Assembly: GCA_947623455.1 (NCBI GenBank)
Contig: OX392536.1
Coordinates: forward strand, 13,201,282-13,265,281
DNA length: 64,000 bases
Direction of reading: 5' to 3'
Source: Mimachlamys varia
Taxonomy: Eukaryota; Mollusca; Bivalvia; Pectinida; Pectinidae
Shown here: positions 56,002 to 64,000 of the stretch, piece by piece
How the letters are laid out: each line of letters begins with the position of its first letter
Position numbering within the stretch: the first letter of the stretch is position 1
Program-made: the position numbers and the translations under genes
The notes under the pieces: generated by a model
The model's input: the letters and a program-made list of their open reading frames with translations, nothing else
The model's database searches: none
What the model was told of the DNA's origin: nothing

Positions 56002-59000
56002 CCACACTAACAGACTAAACAAATACCATACCACACTGATGGACTAAATAATTACCAATACCACACTGATGGACTAAATAATTACCAATACCACACTGAC
56101 GGACTAAATAATTACCAATACCACACTGATGGACTAAATAATTACCAATACCACACTGATGGACTAAATAATTACCAATACCACACTGATATACTAAATA
56201 AGTACCAATACCACACTGATGGACTAAATAATTACCAATACCACACTGATGGACCAAATAATTACCAATACCACACTGATGGACTAAATAATTACCAATA
56301 CCACACTGATGGACTAAATAATTACCAATACCACACTGATGGACTAAATAATTACCAATACCACACTGATGGACTAAATAATTACCAATACCACACTGAT
56401 GGACTAAATAATTACCAATACCACACTGATGGACTAAATAATTACCAATACCACATGATGGACTAAATAATTACCAATACCACACTGATGGACTAAATAA
56501 TTACCAATACCACACTGATATACTAAATAATTACCAATACCACATGATGTACTATAATTACCAATACCACACTGATATACTAAATAATTACCAATACCAC
56601 ACTGACGGACTGAATAATTACCAATACCACACTGATGGACTAAATAAGTACCAATACCACACTGACGGACTCAATAATTACCAATACCACACTGATGGAC
56701 TATAATTACCAATACCACACTGATGGACTAAATAATTACCAATACCACACTGATATACTAAATAATTACCAATACCACATGATGTACTATAATTACCAAT
56801 ACCACACTGATATACTAAATAATTACCAATACCACACTGATGGACTAAATAATTACCAATACCACACTGATGGACTGAATAATTACCAATACCACACTGA
56901 TGGACTATAATTACCAATACCACACTGATGGACTGAATAATTACCAATACCACACTGATGGACTATAATTACCAATACCACATGATGGACTAAATAATTA
57001 CCAATACCACACTGATATACTAAATAATTACCAATACCACCATGATAGACTCAATAATTACCAATACCACACTGATGGACTAAATAATTACCAATACCAC
57101 ACTGATGGACTATAATAACCAATACCACACTGACGGACTCAATAATTACCAATACCACACTGATGGACTCAATAATTACCAATACCACACTGATATACTA
57201 AATAATTACCAATACCACACTGATGGACTAAATAATTACCAATACCACACTGATGGACTGAATAATTACCAATACCACACTGATGGACTAAATAATTACC
57301 AATACCACCATGATATACTAAATAATTACCAATACCACACTGATGGACTAAATAATTACCAATACCACACTGATGGACTCAATAATTACCAATACCACAC
57401 TGATGGACTAAATAATTACCAATACCACACTGATGGACTAAATAATTACCAATACCACACTGATGGACACAATAATTACCAATACCACACTGACGGACTC
57501 AATAATTACCAATACCACACTGATGGACTAAATAATTACCAATACCACACTGATGGACTCAATAATTACCAATACCACACTGATAGACTAAATAATTACC
57601 AATACCACACTGACGGACTAAATAATTACCAATACCATACTGACGGACTAAATAATTACCAATACCACACTGATGGACTGAATAATTACCAATACCACAC
57701 TGATGGACTAAATAATTACCAATACCACATGATGGACTGAATAATTACCAATACCACACTGATGGACTGAATAATTACCAATACCACACTGATGGACTAA
57801 ATAATTACCAATACCACACTGATGGACTAAATAATTACCAATACCACACTGACGGACTCAATAATTACCAATACCACACTGACGGACTAAATAATTACCA
57901 ATACCACACTGATGGACTAAATAATTACCAATACCACACTGATATACTAAATAAGTACCAATACCACACTGATGGACTGAATAATTACCAATACCACACT
58001 GACGGACTGAATAATTACCAATACCACACTGATGGACTGAATAATTACCAATACCACACTGATGGACTCAATAATTACCAATACCACACTGATGGACTAA
58101 ATAATTACCAATACCACACTGATATACTAAATAATTACCAATACCACACTGATAGACTCAATAATTACCAATACCACACTGATAGACTCAATAATTACCA
58201 ATACCACACTGATATACTAAATAATTACCAATACCACACTGATGGACTAAATAATTACCAATACCACACTGATAGACTCAATAATTACCAATACCACACT
58301 GATGGACTCAATAATTACCAATACCACACTGATAGACTCAATAATTACCAATACCACACTGATAGACTCAATAATTACCAATACCACACTGATAGACTAA
58401 ATAATTACCAATACCACACTGATGGACTAAATAATTACCAATACCACACTGATATACTAAATAAGTACCAATACCACACTGATGGACTAAATAATTACCA
58501 ATACCACACTGATGGACTAAATAATTACCAATACCACACTGATGGACTAAATAATTACCAATACCACACTGATATACTAAATAAGTACCAATACCACACT
58601 GATGGACTCAATAATTACCAATACCACACTGATGGACTAAATAATTACCAATACCACACTGATGGACTAAATAATTACCAATACCACACTGATGGACTAA
58701 ATAATTACCAATACCACACTGATATACTAAATAATTACCAATACCACACTGATGGACTCAATAATTACCAATACCACACTGATGGACTGAATAATTACCA
58801 ATACCACACTGATATACTAAATAAGTACCAATACCACACTGATGGACTAAATAATTACCAATACCACACTGATATACTAAATAAGTACCAATACCACACT
58901 GATGGACTAAATAATTACCAATACCACACTGATATACTAAATAATTACCAATACCACACTGATGGACTCAATAATTACCAATACCACACTGATGGACTGA

Positions 59001-62000
59001 ATAATTACCAATACCACACTGATATACTAAATAAGTACCAATACCACACTGATGGACTAAATAATTACCAATACCACACTGATATACTAAATAAGTACCA
59101 ATACCACACTGATATACTAAATAATTACCAATACCACACTGACGGACTAAATAATTACCAATACCACACTGACGGACTAAATAATTACCAATACCACACT
59201 GATGGACTAAATAATTACCAATACCACACTGATATACTAAATAATTACCAATACCACACTGATATACTAAATAATTACCAATACCACACTGATGGACTGA
59301 ATAATTACCAATACCACACTGATGGACTCAATAATTACCAATACCACACTGACGGACTAAATAATTACCAATACCACACTGATGGACTAAATAATTACCA
59401 ATACCACACTGATGGACTGAATAATTACCAATACCACACTGACGGACTAAATAATTACCAATACCACACTGATGGACTCAATAATTACCAATACCACATG
59501 ATGGACTAAATAATTACCAATACCACACTGATGGACTAAATAATTACCAATACCACACTGATGGACTGAATAATTACCAATACCACACTGATGGACTGAA
59601 TAATTACCAATACCACACTGATGGACTGAATAATTACCAATACCACACTGATGGACTAAATAATTACCAATACCACACTGATATACTAAATAATTACCAA
59701 TACCACACTGATGGACTCAATAATTACCAATACCACATGATGGACTAAATAATTACCAATACCACACTGATGGACTCAATAATTACCAATACCACACTGA
59801 TGGACTCAATAATTACCAATACCACACTGATATACTAAATAATTACCAATACCACACTGATATACTAAATAATTACCAATACCACACTGATGGACTAAAT
59901 AATTACCAATACCACACTGATGGACTAAATAATTACCAATACCACACTGATAGACTCAATAATTACCAATACCACACTGACGGACTCAATAATTACCAAT
60001 ACCACATGATGGACTAAATAATTACCAATACCACATGATGGACTAAATAATTACCAATACCACACTGATGGACTAAATAATTACCAATACCACACTGACG
60101 GACTCAATAATTACCAATACCACACTGATGGACCAAATACTTACCAATACCACACTGATAGACTCAATAATTATCAATACCACATGATGGACTAAATAAT
60201 TACCAATACCACACTGATATACTAAATAATTACCAATACCACATGATGGACTAAATAATTACCAATACCACACTGATATACTAAATAATTACCAATACCA
60301 CATGATGGACTAAATAATTACCAATACCACACTGATGGACTCAATAATTACCAATACCACACTGATGGACTAAATAATTACCAATACCACACTGATGGAC
60401 TAAATAATTACCAATACCACATGATGGACTCAATAATTATCAATACCACATGATGGACTAAATAATTACCAATACCACACTGATGGACTAAATAATTACC
60501 AATACCACACTGATGGACTAAATAATTACCAATACCACACCGATATACTAAATAATTACCAATACCACACTGATATACTAAATAATTACCAATACCTCAC
60601 TGATGGACTAAATAATTACCAATACCACACTGACGGACTAAATAATTACCAATACCACACTGATGGACTGAATAATTACCAATACCACACTGATGGACTA
60701 AATAATTACCAATACCACATGATGGACTGAATAATTACCAATACCACACTGATGGACTGAATAATTACCAATACCACACTGATGGACTAAATAATTACCA
60801 ATACCACACTGATGGACTAAATAATTACCAATACCACACTGACGGACTCAATAATTACCAATACCACACTGACGGACTAAATAATTACCAATACCACACT
60901 GATGGACTAAATAATTACCAATACCACACTGATATACTAAATAAGTACCAATACCACACTGATGGACTGAATAATTACCAATACCACACTGACGGACTGA
61001 ATAATTACCAATACCACACTGATGGACTGAATAATTACCAATACCACACTGATGGACTCAATAATTACCAATACCACACTGATGGACTAAATAATTACCA
61101 ATACCACACTGATATACTAAATAATTACCAATACCACACTGATAGACTCAATAATTACCAATACCACACTGATATACTAAATAAGTACCAATACCACACT
61201 GATGGACTAAATAATTACCAATACCACACTGATGGACTAAATAATTACCAATACCACACTGATGGACTAAATAATTACCAATACCACACTGATATACTAA
61301 ATAAGTACCAATACCACACTGATGGACTAAATAATTACCAATACCACACTGATGGACTAAATAATTACCAATACCACACTGATGGACTAAATAATTACCA
61401 ATACCACACTGATATACTAAATAATTACCAATACCACACTGATGGACTCAATAATTACCAATACCACACTGATGGACTGAATAATTACCAATACCACACT
61501 GATATACTAAATAAGTACCAATACCACACTGATGGACTAAATAATTACCAATACCACACTGATATACTAAATAAGTACCAATACCACACTGATGGACTAA
61601 ATAATTACCAATACCACACTGACGGACTAAATAATTACCAATACCACACTGACGGACTAAATAATTACCAATACCACACTGATGGACTAAATAATTACCA
61701 ATACCACACTGATATACTAAATAATTACCAATACCACACTGATATACTAAATAATTACCAATACCACACTGATGGACTGAATAATTACCAATACCACACT
61801 GATGGACTCAATAATTACCAATACCACACTGACGGACTAAATAATTACCAATACCACACTGATGGACTAAATAATTACCAATACCACACTGATGGACTGA
61901 ATAATTACCAATACCACACTGACGGACTAAATAATTACCAATACCACACTGATGGACTCAATAATTACCAATACCACATGATGGACTAAATAATTACCAA

Positions 62001-64000
62001 TACCACACTGATGGACTAAATAATTACCAATACCACACTGATGGACTGAATAATTACCAATACCACACTGATGGACTGAATAATTACCAATACCACACTG
62101 ATGGACTGAATAATTACCAATACCACACTGATGGACTAAATAATTACCAATACCACACTGATATACTAAATAATTACCAATACCACACTGATGGACTCAA
62201 TAATTACCAATACCACATGATGGACTAAATAATTACCAATACCACACTGATGGACTCAATAATTACCAATACCACACTGATGGACTCAATAATTACCAAT
62301 ACCACACTGATATACTAAATAATTACCAATACCACACTGATATACTAAATAATTACCAATACCACACTGATGGACTAAATAATTACCAATACCACACTGA
62401 TGGACTAAATAATTACCAATACCACACTGATAGACTCAATAATTACCAATACCACACTGACGGACTCAATAATTACCAATACCACATGATGGACTAAATA
62501 ATTACCAATACCACATGATGGACTAAATAATTACCAATACCACACTGATGGACTAAATAATTACCAATACCACACTGACGGACTCAATAATTACCAATAC
62601 CACACTGATGGACCAAATAATTACCAATACCACACTGATAGACTCAATAATTATCAATACCACATGATGGACTAAATAATTACCAATACCACACTGATAT
62701 ACTAAATAATTACCAATACCACATGATGGACTAAATAATTACCAATACCACACTGATATACTAAATAATTACCAATACCACATGATGGACTAAATAATTA
62801 CCAATACCACACTGATGGACTCAATAATTACCAATACCACACTGATGGACTAAATAATTACCAATACCACACTGATGGACTAAATAATTACCAATACCAC
62901 ATGATGGACTCAATAATTATCAATACCACATGATGGACTAAATAATTACCAATACCACACTGATGGACTAAATAATTACCAATACCACACTGATATACTA
63001 AATAATTACCAATACCACACTGATGGACTAAATAATTACCAATACCACACTGATGGACTAAATAATTACCAATACCACACTGATATACTAAATAAGTACC
63101 AATACCACACTGATGGACTAAATAATTACCAATACCACACTGATATACTAAATAATTACCAATACCACACTGATGGACTAAATAATTACCAATACCACAC
63201 TGACGGACTAAATAATTACCAATACCACACTGATGGACTAAATAATTACCAATACCACACTGACGGACTCAATAATTACCAATACCACACCGATATACTA
63301 AATAATTACCAATACCACATGATGGACTAAATAATTACCAATACCACATGATGGACTCAATAATTATCAATACCACATGATGGACTAAATAATTACCAAT
63401 ACCACATGATGGACTAAATAATTACCAATACCACACTGATGGACTCAATAATTACCAATACCACACTGATGGACTAAATAATTACCAATACCACACTGAA
63501 ATACTAAATAATTACCAATACCACACTGATGGACTCAATAATTATCAATACCACATGATGGACTAAATAATTACCAATACCACACTGATATACTAAATAA
63601 TTACCAATACCACATGATGGACTAAATAATTACCAATACCACACTGATATACTAAATAATTACCAATACCACATGATGGACTGAATAATTACCAATACCA
63701 CACTGATAGACTAAATAATTACCAATACCACACTGATGGACTAAATAATTACCAATACCACCATGATAGACTCAATAATTACCAATACCACCATGATATA
63801 CTAAATAATTACCAATACCACACTGATGGACTCAATAATTACCAATACCACACTGATATACTAAATAATTACCAATACCACACTGATATACTAAATAATT
63901 ACCAATACCACCATGATAGACTCAATAATTACCAATACCACACTGATGGACTAAATAATTACCAATACCACACTGATATACTAAATAAGTACCAATACCA
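56002..64000. repeat. 30-bp satellite, about 265 units, running off the right edge, in EIF3A intron 20
   Basis: The unit GGACTAAATAATTACCAATA + CCACACTGAT is repeated from 155 bp after the exon 20 donor to the end of the window. Variants include ATACTAAATAAGTACC, GACGGACT, GACTCAAT, GACTGAAT and a 28-bp CCACATGATGG form. The stretch 57731-60540 recurs at 60721-63000 with the same order of variants and unit-multiple indels. Open frames through it reflect only the 3n unit length. Confidence 0.97.

Noticed and set aside
56002..64000. CRISPR array or repeat protein (NYQYHTDGLN-type frames)
   Set aside because: There are no unique spacers, the genome is eukaryotic with introns, and the open frames arise only from the 30-bp unit.
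1..64000. tRNA, rRNA or snoRNA genes (EIF3A introns host a snoRNA in vertebrates)
   Set aside because: I looked for tRNA-like and box H/ACA-like patterns by eye and found nothing I could support. A covariance-model scan would be needed.

Overview
The window is eukaryotic, intron-rich, AT-rich genomic DNA, most likely from a bivalve mollusc. Two kinds of evidence point there. The split gene EIF3A has animal-type exons. The introns and spacers are full of hairpin-ended, tandem-cored non-coding elements (ends such as AGCTCACCTGGCC...GGTGAGCTTATG and ...GGGCCTCTTGTT) of the sort I know from oysters, scallops and mussels. The species was not determined.

Two protein-coding genes are recognisable, and they diverge from each other. 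On the minus strand at the left edge is the 5' part of DENND10 (FAM45A-like): exon 1 at 5839-5887 and exon 2 at 1110-1268, with the rest beyond the left edge. On the plus strand is EIF3A (eukaryotic translation initiation factor 3 subunit a): ATG at 14744 and 20 coding exons up to 55847, giving 1,215 codons with every splice phase consistent. Its C-terminal end lies beyond the right edge. Human EIF3A and DENND10 are, from memory, also head-to-head neighbours on 10q26, so this pair looks like conserved microsynteny.

Layout: 1-1123, a 54-bp satellite that runs into the splice donor of DENND10 exon 2. 1.4-5.1 kb (DENND10 intron 1), a hAT-like MITE, a dead non-LTR retrotransposon, an OTU-domain fragment and a 1.4-kb TGACGTCA-rich MITE. 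5.9-14.6 kb, intergenic, with a 2-kb tandem-cored element, a retrotransposon remnant and a 31-bp minisatellite. 14.6-14.74 kb, the EIF3A promoter and 5'UTR (GC box, CRE, YY1-like site). 14.8-21.4 kb, EIF3A intron 1, packed with inverted-repeat MITEs. 21.4-55.8 kb, exons 2-20, with introns made largely of sense-oriented hairpin-ended elements plus two minisatellites. 56.0-64.0 kb, an 8-kb, 30-bp satellite running off the window.

The most interesting signal is in the non-coding part of EIF3A. Several sequence-unrelated element families share one architecture (5' hairpin, CCGTC-rich tract, tandem ~150-165 bp core, 3' hairpin, terminal CTTGTT-like motif). Almost every copy I could orient inside the gene lies in the sense direction, and several end within 22-35 bp of a 3' splice site. 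Minisatellites, by contrast, sit just downstream of 5' splice sites. In DENND10 the satellite unit contains the splice donor itself and stays in frame with the exon.
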